DNA of 31,625 bases, taken from the IMG/VR virus record IMGVR_UViG_3300046010_008458, positions 1-31,625 of that record; one strand, written 5' to 3'. The translations under genes and the position numbers were made by a program. This stretch comes from a virus. Below are positions 15,854 to 25,044 of this stretch, piece by piece. How positions within the stretch are numbered: the stretch's first letter is position 1; the number at the start of each line of letters is the position of its first letter. The notes beneath the pieces were generated by a model. The model had not been told where the DNA came from. It worked only from the letters and a program-made list of their open reading frames with translations, and did no database searches.

Positions 15854-18800
15854 TTAAATATATGTTATTATTGATTTAATATTCCAACCTGAAGTATTAG
15901 TTTGTATATTAAATTGAAGATTATTAGTTACTATTGTAGCAGAAGCAGTTACTGCAGTTGTAGTTCCTACATCCACAGTTGAAAAATCAGTAAATTGAGT
16001 TGTGCCTCCATTCCATACAGCAATTACTTCACCTGCTCTAGCATTTGATGCACTTGCAGCTGTATATTTAATAAAGGCAGAAGTATAAGAGCCTGTTGCT
16101 TGAGTAAATAGGTTATTTGATCCTGCAATTGATGAAGGTACAGATGCATAATCTGTTAATGTTTCATCAAACACAAATGTACTACCAACAGTAAAGTTTC
16201 TAGAATAGGATGATGTTTGAGCATACGATGCTGAAGTAATAGAACCTAGTACAACAGAAGCTGTCAATGCATACGAAGCTGAAGTAATAGAGCCTAATAA
16301 TACTGAAGCAGTAGCAGCATATGATGCTGAAGTTGCTAATGATGCTGTAGTAAAGCTTACAATACCAGCTCCAACAGCAGTAGCATAACCTGTAGCTCCA
16401 TAAGAGAAGGTTATTATAGTTTGATTTGCATTAGACGAAGATACATTTTGAGGTATAACTACGTTTCCTGAAAAATCATAAACTGTAACTACAGGGTATA
16501 AATTATTTAAATTGTGAGGTACAGTCCAAGTTGATGAAGGTGATGCTTGAGTATGTGTATATGCTGCTCCAGATGAGGGTCCACCTGCTCCTCCACCGCC
16601 ATTTAAAGCATGGGATGCTGTTAAAGCATATGATGCTGAAGCAGCAAATGTAGAATAAGAAGCAGATATAACGTTGTTAGCCCAACTAGCAGTACCGAAG
16701 AGAGAACCTGTAAAATTAGTTGCAGTTACACTACCACTAATACCAAGTGAACCTGTTACTGTGTGTACATCTGTAATTAGATTTCCTATTCTTACACCTG
16801 TGTTTAATACTTGAAATTCAATATTGCTACCTGTGATGACTGTAAGTGAGCCTGTAATTACTGTACTACCACTAACGTCTAATTTAGCAGATGGTAATAT
16901 AGTGCCTATACCAACATTACCACTAGCTCCAATAACTATTGCAGTATTTTGGTTAGCTCCATTTACATCTGCTATTATAAATGACGTTCCATTATTAGAT
17001 TGCCCAGCTATACCTGAGCGGATAATGCTATGTCCTCCTTCACTATTTATTATACTAATTTGAGAAGTATTTGTTGATGCAGCTCCATATATTGTAAATT
17101 TAGAATAGGGAGCAGTAGTCCCTATACCAACATTTCCACTTGCACTTATAAACATTATAGTTGTACCTGCAAATACGTCACCTGCATTATTTACTTTAAA
17201 ATAAAGATCTCTTACTGAAGATAACGACACATCGGAAGTTGTGCCTGTAGATCCTATATTAAGAGAAGTACTAGTACCACTATTATAAATTCTAGTTGTG
17301 TTAGTTGTTGTATTTGTCTCTAAGGCAATAGTATTACCTGTTGCACCTGTTGCACCTTCACCAACTGTTATAGATACAGTACCTTGAGCATCTGCTAAAT
17401 AAGCTTGTATACTACCACTTACAGCTAATCTAGATGATGGAGCAGTTGTACCTATACCAACATTACCTCCTGTTGTTATTACTAATTTAGAATCAGATAA
17501 ATTTATACCAGTACTTATTTGGTATGATGAGTTTCCTGCTCCACCATTGTATCCTGTACCTGTATACCAATCAGTTGTTCCTGCTGTTGTATGTTCAATA
17601 AAACTATATCTTGCTGTGTTAGGTCTATCAATAGCAATTGATGTATAACCCGTAGAAAACCCATTTTTAAATATAGCTATTCTCTGTGCTCCATCAAGGC
17701 TTACATTAACTTCTAATCTATTTGAAGGTACTGTAGTACCTATACCAACATTACCGTCACTTAAAATAGTCATTTTAGTACTACCATTAGTACCCAAATC
17801 TAATGGAGTTGCCGATTCAGTTCTTAGTACGCCTGTAGTACCATCATGATTTATGATTATATGATTAACACCGGATCTATTCATTCTAATTCTAGGTTCT
17901 ACTGAATCTAGAGTAAGAAGAGCCGTTGGAGTCGCCGTTCCTATACCAACAGTTCCATTAGCAACAATAAGTCCATAGTTATTTGTTCCTCCAGTAGCAC
18001 TAAGGTAACCTCCATAAGTAGTATCACCACTTCTACCAGTAGCAATACCAGATATTCCGTATATTGAACCAGCACTGCTTGAAGCTGCTGAAGAGTTTCC
18101 TGATGCGTAAACACCATATAAAGAACCATTAAATGCACTAGAAGAACCAGCGCTTGAACTTAATTCTGATATAAAAAGACCAGCTATTGGTTTATTTTCT
18201 GTATTGTTTCCTGATGGAGCGTCTTGTAAAGCATATCCGTAAATGCCAAGCACATTTCTTCCCCCACCACTTGCATCATATGCTGCTCCTACAAGGCCAA
18301 TAGTTCCAAAAGCTCTACCTAAAGGATCTGTTTTTATAACAAAGGAGGATGCGGCCCCTACTGCTGTTAATCCTGCTACACCGCGTGGTGAGGTTTCACC
18401 TGTAAGTACTTGATTACCATTTATTATACCGTTTAAAGTGTATCCATTTGTGCTAGCAGCTGATATAGTGCCTTGTACTACTAATTTTTGATTTATATTA
18501 GCTGTAGTACCTATACCAACATTACTACCTGTTACTCTTAAGACTTCTGATACTCCATTAAAAAGTGATATTATTGGTCCTACTATAGTGGCTGAGCCGC
18601 CATTAGCTCTAAAATAATTAGATGCTCCATAATTTAACTCTGAATGAGTAGCATTATCTATAATAAGTTGAGCCGCTGAATTTGTTAATCTTACGTTACC
18701 AACAACGTCTAATCTATATGCGGGTGTTGTAGTATTTATACCAACATTACCGGCTGCGGTTATTCTTAATCGTTCTTGAGCAGCAGTTCCAGCAGGTGCA

Positions 18801-21800
18801 CTTGCAGATGCATAAAATCTTATTGTTCCATCAGTTGCATATCCATATGCCGACACACCACCTGTAGAGTCATGTATTGGATTTCCATTACTCCAATTGA
18901 AATTGTACCCACCACCAAACCCACCACCTGAATCTAATGTTGCTACTCTTGCATAAGGTAGATTATTAAGTCTATATTCAGATGTGGCTGAAATCGTGTT
19001 ATTTACTATTAATGATCCAGTAATACTAACACTACCAGTAAACTGATGTGTATTAGAAAGTAAGGTACCAAATCTAGTAGAACCAGTTACAAAATCAGTA
19101 GACGATGTAATAACTTGCGCTACGATTGTTTGAGCTGTTAACGTGCCTCTAACTAAGAAATTATCTGCTGAGGATGCTGTTGCTGCAAAAGTAGCGTATG
19201 ATGCTGAAGTAGAGTTTGCTGTATTTGTTGCAAACGAGGCACTAGTTGCTGTTGAAGCATTAAGTGTATATGATGCACTAAGTGCATATGAAGATGAAGC
19301 TGCATTTTGGATATACGATGCAGTATTTGCATTTAATGCCCGTGATGCAGTTACTGCATTTGCTGCAATTGATGCTGAAGTTGCGTTTGCTGCTGATGTA
19401 GCAAATGATGCACTAGTTGCTGTTGCAGCACTTGTAGCGAATGATGCAGTATTAGCATTTAATGCTAATGAAGCAGAAACGGCATTGAATGCAATTGATG
19501 CACTCATTGCATATGAAGAAGATAGGGCATATGATGCACTTACAGCACCACTTAATACGTAAGATGCTGTTATTGCATTTTGAGCCCAACTTGAGGTACC
19601 GAATAGAGAACCTGTAAAATTAGTTGCAGTTACACTACCGCTAATACCAAGTGAACCAGTTACAGTATGAACATCAGTAATTATATTACCTATTCTTACA
19701 CCGGTATTTAATACTTGAAATTCAATATTGCTACCGGTGATGACTGTAAGGGAGCCTGTGATTACGGTACTACCACTAACATCTAATTTTGCTGATGGAG
19801 TTGTTGTGCCTATACCAACATTACCGCCACTAGTAATGCGTGCTCTCTCGGCATTTCCACCTGCCGCAAAAAGTAAATCTGCTTCTGATCTTATACCAAA
19901 ATTAGATATTCCACCTGCACTAACTATACCATTTCCATTTCCTATATATCCGACTACTGTTGTAGAATTAACTTGATAGGTTGTATAAAGTGTTGATGCA
20001 TCTGACGTTCTAATTATTGCTGCTTGTATACCACCTAATACATCTAATTTAGCTCCTGGTACTGTCGTACCTATACCTACATTACCAACTGCATTTATAG
20101 TTACATTTTCAGAACCATTATTAACAAATTTTAAAACATCAGTTCCTGCCCATTGTATACCTGTATTAGTATCTGATATAGCTGCAATGTTTGGAGTAGA
20201 AGTTCCATTATACTCTCCTACTAATAATTGCATTCTATTAGTAGTAGAGAATGTTTGTAATGCTAATAAATTATCTCCTGCTTCACTCTTAAATACATGA
20301 TTGGTGGTATTTGCAGGAAAAGTAACTTGTAATTTAGCTGATGGTGTTGCAGTACCAATACCAACATTTCCACTACCACTAATTACCATTAATTCAGTAA
20401 TACTAGAAGTAGCAGTACCTGTCATTCTATAGAATCTGTGGTCTTGACCGGTGTAATAAGCAGTGGTAGCAGAATGAATTCCAATTCCATAAGGAGTTCC
20501 ACCTTCTCCCCATAAAGTAATTTTATTAGGGCCTCTTGCTACATCAGTAAAATCATTATTAAAAATTAATCTACCAGATGAGGTATAAGCTTGAGTTGCA
20601 AGTGATGCTAAACCACCAACTATAAAGACACTACCACTGTTGATGTGGAGTTTTTGAGATGGAGAGGTAGTATTTATACCAACGTTTCCGCTTGCACTAA
20701 CATATAATGCGTTTATTGCGGCAGCACCGTCTACTTCAAATACACCGCCTGTGGTGCCTGATACGTGAAGGAGAGTTGCTGGTGTTGTAGTACCTATACC
20801 TACGTTGCCATTAAAAATACTTTGGTAATTGTTTTTAAATTCAGCAATAGCACCAGTTCCACCATTCCATATTTCAAAAGTACCTTGATTTGGTACTTGA
20901 ATATATCCTCTTGTACTTGTGTATTGACCAATTAACATTGGTATAGGATTAAGAGTATATCCGCTACCTAATATAGCAATACTACCATTTGCACTATTAA
21001 CTTCTAATTTATAACTTGGTGCTGTAGTCCCAATACCAACATTCCCACTACTACTAATTGTTAGGAATGTAGAAGATCCACTAGTTATTCTAAACGCTTG
21101 AGCAGGATTCACATCTATTATAGCGGATACAGTACCACTTACAATTTGATTATTTGGAATTGAAGCTAAAGCATAGGATGCTGTTACAGCATTTGCAGCA
21201 ATTGAAGCAGAAGTTGCGTTTGCTGCTGATGTAGCGAATGAAGCTGTGTTTGCATTTAATGCACGAGATGCTGTTACCGCATTATCTGCTATCGAAGATG
21301 TAATAGCAAATGTAGCGAATGATGATGTGTTTGCATTTAATGCCCGTGATGCCGTTACTGCATTTGTTGCAATTGATGCTGAAGTAGATGAAGCTGCACT
21401 TGTTGCAAATGAAGCACTAGTTGCAGTAGATGCATTTAATGCATATGATGCACTAAGTGCATATGAAGAAGAAGCGGCTACTTGTACGTATGAAGCCGTA
21501 TTAGCATTTAATGCTCTTGAAGCAGTAACTGCATTATCTGCTATTGAAGTAGATATTGCTCTGTTAGCCCAAGAAGCAGTTAAATTATTTATTACCCCGT
21601 CAATAACGGCTAAAGAACCAGTTATACTTACGGACCCAGTAAATTGATGTGTATTAGTTATAATACTACCAAAGCGAGTAGAACCAGTTACAAAATCAGT
21701 TGACGATGTAATTGTTTGAGCTACAATTGTAGTTACTGTTAATGTATTTCTTACATTAAAATTATCAGCTGAAGATGCTGTATTTGCGAATGTAGCATAT

Positions 21801-22789
21801 GATGCCGAAGTTGTGTTAGCCGCATTAGTTGCAAATGACGCACTAGTTGCTGTTGCAGCACTAGTAGCGAATGATGCAGTATTAGCATTTAATGCTCGTG
21901 ATGCAGTTACTGCATTGAATGCAATTGATGCACTCATTGCATATGATGCAGATAAAGCATAAGAGGCAGATGTTACAGTTCCTAATAATATAGAAGCGGT
22001 TGCTGCATATGATGCTGAAGTTACAGTTCCTGTTATAAAAGAGGCTGTAGCGGCATTTAAAGCCCAACTAGCAGTTCCAAATAAAGAGCCAGTTATACTT
22101 CCACTTACATTAAGTGAACCAGTTATATTAACACTTCCACTTACATCTAAAATACCATTTAATAAATTTTCTTTACCAATACCAACAGCTGATTGGGAAA
22201 TAAACAATGCTTGTCTACCAAATTGACCAATACGAACTGTATTATCAGAAAATGCTTCAATTATTGGCAAACCAGCAGCTGTATTTACACTAAATAATGA
22301 TCCAGTTAATGAATCATCTACTTGGAAAAGACGACCTGAGGTGCCATCTATAGAAAATACTGCTGATCCACTTCCGCGAAGGTTAGCAGCTACTGTTGAT
22401 GATGATATATTTAAAGATCCAGTTAATGTACTAATATCAGTTCCAGCATTACCAATTCTTACTCCATTTTGTAATACTTGGAATTCAATTAAACTACCTG
22501 TTATTACAGTAAAGGATCCTGTTACTACAGCATTATTTCTAACTGTAAATGAATCAGCTGAAGATGCGGTTGCTGCAAAAATAGCGTATGATGCACTAAG
22601 TGCATATGAAGAAGAAGCAGCTACTTGTACGTATGAAGCAGTATTTGCTTGTAAAGCTCGAGACGCAGAAGTTGCGTTGTTTGCCCAACTGGCGGTGCCT
22701 AACAGAGATCCTGTTACACCATTTATTACTATAAGAGAGTTTAAGCTGGCATCTGAGCCAGATACAATGACTTTTTTCCAGTTTGGCAT
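15854..22789 (-). CDS. Giant 2311-aa tail fibre
   Basis: The N-terminus MPNWKKVIVSGSDASLNSL matches the 624-aa fibre (MATWKKVIVSGSVANLASL), suggesting the same attachment site on the tail. The body alternates A-x-x shaft stretches, [12 protein letters not shown] strands and 13 modules of the GNVGIGTT.P..KLDV type. Near residues 2073-2137 is a domain with PSSTWTVPHNLNNLYPVVTVYD and GYATA, which I recognise from many phage fibre tips. The C-terminus (GEVIAVWNGGTTQFTDFSTVD, then NTSGWNIKSIITYI) is a further tip domain. No S74 chaperone is visible, so trimerisation must use another route. A 92-nt structured leader separates the start from its motif. At almost 7 kb it takes up over a fifth of the window. 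Confidence 0.93.
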   Translation of the reverse strand: MPNWKKVIVSGSDASLNSLIVINGVTGSLLGTASWANNATSASRALQANTASYVQVAASSSYALSASYAIFAATASSADSFTVRNNAVVTGSFTVITGSLIEFQVLQNGVRIGNAGTDISTLTGSLNISSSTVAANLRGSGSAVFSIDGTSGRLFQVDDSLTGSLFSVNTAAGLPIIEAFSDNTVRIGQFGRQALFISQSAVGIGKENLLNGILDVSGSVNITGSLNVSGSITGSLFGTASWALNAATASFITGTVTSASYAATASILLGTVTSASYALSASYAMSASIAFNAVTASRALNANTASFATSAATATSASFATNAANTTSASYATFANTASSADNFNVRNTLTVTTIVAQTITSSTDFVTGSTRFGSIITNTHQFTGSVSITGSLAVIDGVINNLTASWANRAISTSIADNAVTASRALNANTASYVQVAASSSYALSASYALNASTATSASFATSAASSTSASIATNAVTASRALNANTSSFATFAITSSIADNAVTASRALNANTASFATSAANATSASIAANAVTASYALASIPNNQIVSGTVSAIIDVNPAQAFRITSGSSTFLTISSSGNVGIGTTAPSYKLEVNSANGSIAILGSGYTLNPIPMLIGQYTSTRGYIQVPNQGTFEIWNGGTGAIAEFKNNYQSIFNGNVGIGTTTPATLLHVSGTTGGVFEVDGAAAINALYVSASGNVGINTTSPSQKLHINSGSVFIVGGLASLATQAYTSSGRLIFNNDFTDVARGPNKITLWGEGGTPYGIGIHSATTAYYTGQDHRFYRMTGTATSSITELMVISGSGNVGIGTATPSAKLQVTFPANTTNHVFKSEAGDNLLALQTFSTTNRMQLLVGEYNGTSTPNIAAISDTNTGIQWAGTDVLKFVNNGSENVTINAVGNVGIGTTVPGAKLDVLGGIQAAIIRTSDASTLYTTYQVNSTTVVGYIGNGNGIVSAGGISNFGIRSEADLLFAAGGNAERARITSGGNVGIGTTTPSAKLDVSGSTVITGSLTVITGSNIEFQVLNTGVRIGNIITDVHTVTGSLGISGSVTATNFTGSLFGTSSWAQNAITASYVLSGAVSASYALSSSYAMSASIAFNAVSASLALNANTASFATSAATATSASFATSAANATSASIAANAVTASRALNANTASYIQNAASSSYALSASYTLNASTATSASFATNTANSTSASYATFAATASSADNFLVRGTLTAQTIVAQVITSSTDFVTGSTRFGTLLSNTHQFTGSVSITGSLIVNNTISATSEYRLNNLPYARVATLDSGGGFGGGYNFNWSNGNPIHDSTGGVSAYGYATDGTIRFYASASAPAGTAAQERLRITAAGNVGINTTTPAYRLDVVGNVRLTNSAAQLIIDNATHSELNYGASNYFRANGGSATIVGPIISLFNGVSEVLRVTGSNVGIGTTANINQKLVVQGTISAASTNGYTLNGIINGNQVLTGETSPRGVAGLTAVGAASSFVIKTDPLGRAFGTIGLVGAAYDASGGGRNVLGIYGYALQDAPSGNNTENKPIAGLFISELSSSAGSSSAFNGSLYGVYASGNSSAASSSAGSIYGISGIATGRSGDTTYGGYLSATGGTNNYGLIVANGTVGIGTATPTALLTLDSVEPRIRMNRSGVNHIIINHDGTTGVLRTESATPLDLGTNGSTKMTILSDGNVGIGTTVPSNRLEVNVSLDGAQRIAIFKNGFSTGYTSIAIDRPNTARYSFIEHTTAGTTDWYTGTGYNGGAGNSSYQISTGINLSDSKLVITTGGNVGIGTTAPSSRLAVSGSIQAYLADAQGTVSITVGEGATGATGNTIALETNTTTNTTRIYNSGTSTSLNIGSTGTTSDVSLSSVRDLYFKVNNAGDVFAGTTIMFISASGNVGIGTTAPYSKFTIYGAASTNTSQISIINSEGGHSIIRSGIAGQSNNGTSFIIADVNGANQNTAIVIGASGNVGIGTILPSAKLDVSGSTVITGSLTVITGSNIEFQVLNTGVRIGNLITDVHTVTGSLGISGSVTATNFTGSLFGTASWANNVISASYSTFAASASYALTASHALNGGGGAGGPSSGAAYTHTQASPSSTWTVPHNLNNLYPVVTVYDFSGNVVIPQNVSSSNANQTIITFSYGATGYATAVGAGIVSFTTASLATSASYAATASVLLGSITSASYALTASVVLGSITSASYAQTSSYSRNFTVGSTFVFDETLTDYASVPSSIAGSNNLFTQATGSYTSAFIKYTAASASNARAGEVIAVWNGGTTQFTDFSTVDVGTTTAVTASATIVTNNLQFNIQTNTSGWNIKSIITYI
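16680..16894 (-). repeat. Direct repeat within giant fibre, copy 2
   Basis: This copy of about 215 bp codes for the SGSTVITGSLTVITGSNIE..NFTGSLFG segment. It is nearly the same as 19583-19798, with mostly third-position differences. Confidence 0.85.
19030..19189 (-). repeat. Shared fibre module, copy c
   Basis: This 160-bp module reads NFLVRGTLTAQTIVAQVITSS in protein. It is closest to copy d at 24240-24399 in the 624-aa gene, and less like copy b in its own gene. Confidence 0.85.
19583..19798 (-). repeat. Direct repeat within giant fibre, copy 1
   Basis: The partner of 16680-16894. The two copies are about 2.9 kb apart in the same orientation, so recombination between them would delete about 970 residues in frame. 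Confidence 0.85.
21631..21790 (-). repeat. Shared fibre module, copy b
   Basis: The partner of copy a at 8983-9142. Both share [17 protein letters not shown] and long exact DNA stretches, although they lie in different genes about 12.6 kb apart. Confidence 0.85.
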
Positions 22790-22881
22790 ATCAATTTGTT
22801 CACAACTTTATACTGCGGTTAGATACATACACTTATGCCGTGTATATGCCTACTTCCCTTTCGGGCCAACATGGTTGTGGG
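22790..22881 (-). promoter_or_regulatory. Structured 5' leader of the giant fibre gene
   Basis: This is a 92-nt untranslated stretch between the motif and the ATG. It has two short stem-loops: CCCGAAAGGG, and a 6-bp ATACAC/GTGTAT stem with a 7-nt loop. It has no clear Shine-Dalgarno sequence. It is the longest leader in the window. Confidence 0.4.
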
Positions 22882-22891
22882 TATAAATATA
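22882..22891 (-). promoter_or_regulatory. ATATTTAT motif upstream of the giant fibre gene
   Basis: The coding strand reads TATATTTATA, 92 nt before the ATG at 22789. It lies just past the end of the 77-aa gene. Confidence 0.55.
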
Positions 22892-22904
22892 TAACCTCTT
22901 TTAA

Positions 22905-23138
22905 TTATTTTTGGCTTAAATACTTATTTTGTATTTTTAATACTAAATTGTAAAACAATTCAATTTGTGATCCTTTTAGATTACATTCTTTTAAAGCAAT
23001 TAAAAGAATCTCCAGTTCCTGTATCGAAAATTCGCTATGAGGAACTGGAGTATTTTTAGGTTGTTGAGTAGTATTATCATTAGTCACAACCATGTTTTTT
23101 GAATTAAAACCCATAAACTTTTTTATTTTATTAAGCAT
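22905..23138 (-). CDS. 77-aa protein after the 624-aa fibre, function unknown
   Basis: The start is taken as the ATG at 23138, which overlaps the stop of the fibre gene by 8 nt; longer in-frame readings would lie inside that gene. The protein begins MLNKIKKFMGFNSKNM, has a polar middle (NDNTTQQPKNTPVP) and ends with a predicted helical pair (FSIQELEILLIALKEC, then QIELFYNLVLKIQNKYL). The family is not recognised. Close coupling to the fibre gene suggests a companion or assembly protein, though the helical C-terminus would fit many roles. Confidence 0.72.
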   Translation of the reverse strand: MLNKIKKFMGFNSKNMVVTNDNTTQQPKNTPVPHSEFSIQELEILLIALKECNLKGSQIELFYNLVLKIQNKYLSQK

Positions 23139-25005
23139 ATATAAAAATATCTCCAGCTGTTGTAATCCACATATTACCATCACCGTTCGTAGCACCACCC
23201 CAAGTTGGAGCAGCTGATGGAACTGAGGCTTGAGCTGTTTTAACAGTTACCATATATTCATCTGCTGCTACTGTTGTAGAAGTACCTGCTACACCATATT
23301 GAACTGCCCATCTACCAAAAGTACTAGTGTTAGCAGACTCAAGGAAGAAAGCAGAACCTGTAGGACCAGCAGAACCTGTAGCATATTGTACTACGATACC
23401 TGAATCAGCTAATGTGCTAGATCCACTGTTAATTACGATAAATTGATCTTTAACAAATAAGTTTGTTGAATTAACAAACGATGCTGTACCATTAACTGTT
23501 AAATCACCAGCAACAGTTAAGTTATTATTGAATGTTGAGTTACCTGTTACGTTAATACCACCTGCAGCTATACTTACACCACTTGAAGCACCAGCTCCAA
23601 TTTGTACTTGAGTACCAATATCTGTAATATTAGAATTAGTAAACCCAGTACCAGTCCATTTAGGAACTAAGTTAGTTGATAGTGAAGCAGCACCAGAAAC
23701 AGCTACGTTTACTGCAACTGAACCATTAAATGTAGCAGCACTACCAGATAAACCAGTTCCAAATGTTAAAGATTGAGCAGTTTGTCCAGCATTTGTTACG
23801 AAAGAAGCACTTACAGCAAATTGAGATATTGAAGCACTAGTAGCAAACGAAGCACTTGTGGCAAATGAAGCTGAGGAAGCGTTTGCTGCTTGAGTTGCAA
23901 ATGATGAAGATATTGCGAAATTAGAATATGATGCTGTTACTGCATTTGCAGCAATTGATGCTGAGGTAGCATTAGCGGCTAATGTTGCAAATGAAGCAGT
24001 ATTAGCATTTAATGCTCTAGAAGCGGTAACAGCGTTATCAGCAATTGAAGCAGAAGTTGCACTAGCGGCACTTGTAGCAAACGAAGCAGAAGTTGCTGTT
24101 GCGGCGAATGTAGAGAATGAAGCAGAAGTTGCATTAGCAGCACTAGTAGCAAATGAAGCTGTATTTGCTTGAATTGCTCTGGATGCTGTTAAGTCATTAG
24201 TTACTCCTGGTGTAACAGTTATTGATCCACTTATATTTACACTACCAGTAAATTGATGGGTATTAGTAATTATAGATCCAAATCTAGTAGAACCAGTAAC
24301 AAAACTGATAGATGAAGTAATTACTTGAGCTACAATTGTTTGTGCAGTTAAAGTACCTCTAACTAAGAAATTATCAGCACTAGATGCTGTATTTGCAAAT
24401 TGAGCATATGATGATGAAATTGCATTTGTTGCAAATGAAGCAGAAGTTGCGTTAGCAGCATTTGTAGCAAAAGATGCAGTATTAGCATTTAATGCTAGCG
24501 AAGCAGTTACTGCATTTGCAGCAATTGAAGCAGAAGTTGCGTTTGCAGCATTAGTTGCAAACGAAGCAGATACTGCTTGTAATACAAATGAAGCAGTGTT
24601 AGCGTTTAATGCTAAAGAAGCAGTTACTGCATTTGCAGCAATTGATGCTGAAGTTGCGTTAGCGGCATTTGTAGCGAATGAAGCACTAGTAGCATTAGCA
24701 GCATTAGTAGCAAAAGAAGCACTACTAGCATTAGATGCATTAAAAGCATATGATGCTGTTGTAGCAAAAGATGCAGTAGCAATTATAGCATTAATAGTAC
24801 CTGAGAATGAACCACTAAATGAACCAGACATGACAACATTAGTAGCTCCAGTTGTTGCTACGATATTTCCTGTACCATTTATAGGTTGAATACCTAAGGT
24901 GCCGTTTGAACTACCAGTTACTACACCGTTTAATAAGTTGTCTACTTGTAAGGAAGCTAAATTAGCAACACTACCAGAGACTATGACTTTTTTCCAAGTT
25001 GCCAT
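23131..25005 (-). CDS. 624-aa tail fibre with A-x-x shafts
   Basis: The N-terminus MATWKKVIVSGSVANLASL is shared with the giant fibre. After a beta region (GTLGIQPINGTGNIV) come two A-x-x shaft regions, about residues 75-225 and 285-405, separated by the [15 protein letters not shown] module. The C-terminal 190 residues are a different domain: GDLTVNGTASFVNSTNLFVKD, QFIVINSGSSTLADSGIVVQY, FGRWAVQYGV and the end WGGATNGDGNMWITTAGDIFIYA. The KD.FI.INSGS..L.DSGI pattern is familiar from other phage fibre tips. No S74 domain is present. It is preceded by a motif and followed by the coupled 77-aa gene. Confidence 0.92.
   Translation of the reverse strand: MATWKKVIVSGSVANLASLQVDNLLNGVVTGSSNGTLGIQPINGTGNIVATTGATNVVMSGSFSGSFSGTINAIIATASFATTASYAFNASNASSASFATNAANATSASFATNAANATSASIAANAVTASLALNANTASFVLQAVSASFATNAANATSASIAANAVTASLALNANTASFATNAANATSASFATNAISSSYAQFANTASSADNFLVRGTLTAQTIVAQVITSSISFVTGSTRFGSIITNTHQFTGSVNISGSITVTPGVTNDLTASRAIQANTASFATSAANATSASFSTFAATATSASFATSAASATSASIADNAVTASRALNANTASFATLAANATSASIAANAVTASYSNFAISSSFATQAANASSASFATSASFATSASISQFAVSASFVTNAGQTAQSLTFGTGLSGSAATFNGSVAVNVAVSGAASLSTNLVPKWTGTGFTNSNITDIGTQVQIGAGASSGVSIAAGGINVTGNSTFNNNLTVAGDLTVNGTASFVNSTNLFVKDQFIVINSGSSTLADSGIVVQYATGSAGPTGSAFFLESANTSTFGRWAVQYGVAGTSTTVAADEYMVTVKTAQASVPSAAPTWGGATNGDGNMWITTAGDIFIYA
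24240..24399 (-). repeat. Shared fibre module, copy d
   Basis: The partner of copy c at 19030-19189 in the giant fibre. Both read NFLVRGTLTAQTIVAQVITSS and share an exact CCTCTAACTAAGAAATTATC run on the plus strand. Confidence 0.85.
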
Positions 25006-25032
25006 TATGTTTTTATTTTAGAATTATACATT

Positions 25033-25042
25033 AATAAATATT
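25033..25042 (-). promoter_or_regulatory. ATATTTAT motif upstream of the 624-aa fibre gene
   Basis: The coding strand reads AATATTTATT, 27 nt before the ATG at 25005. Confidence 0.55.
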
Positions 25043-25044
25043 AT

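Noticed and set aside
7422-25005. A diversity-generating retroelement acting on fibre tips
   Set aside because: No reverse transcriptase and no template/variable repeat pair with adenine-specific changes was seen in the window; repeat differences are mostly synonymous.
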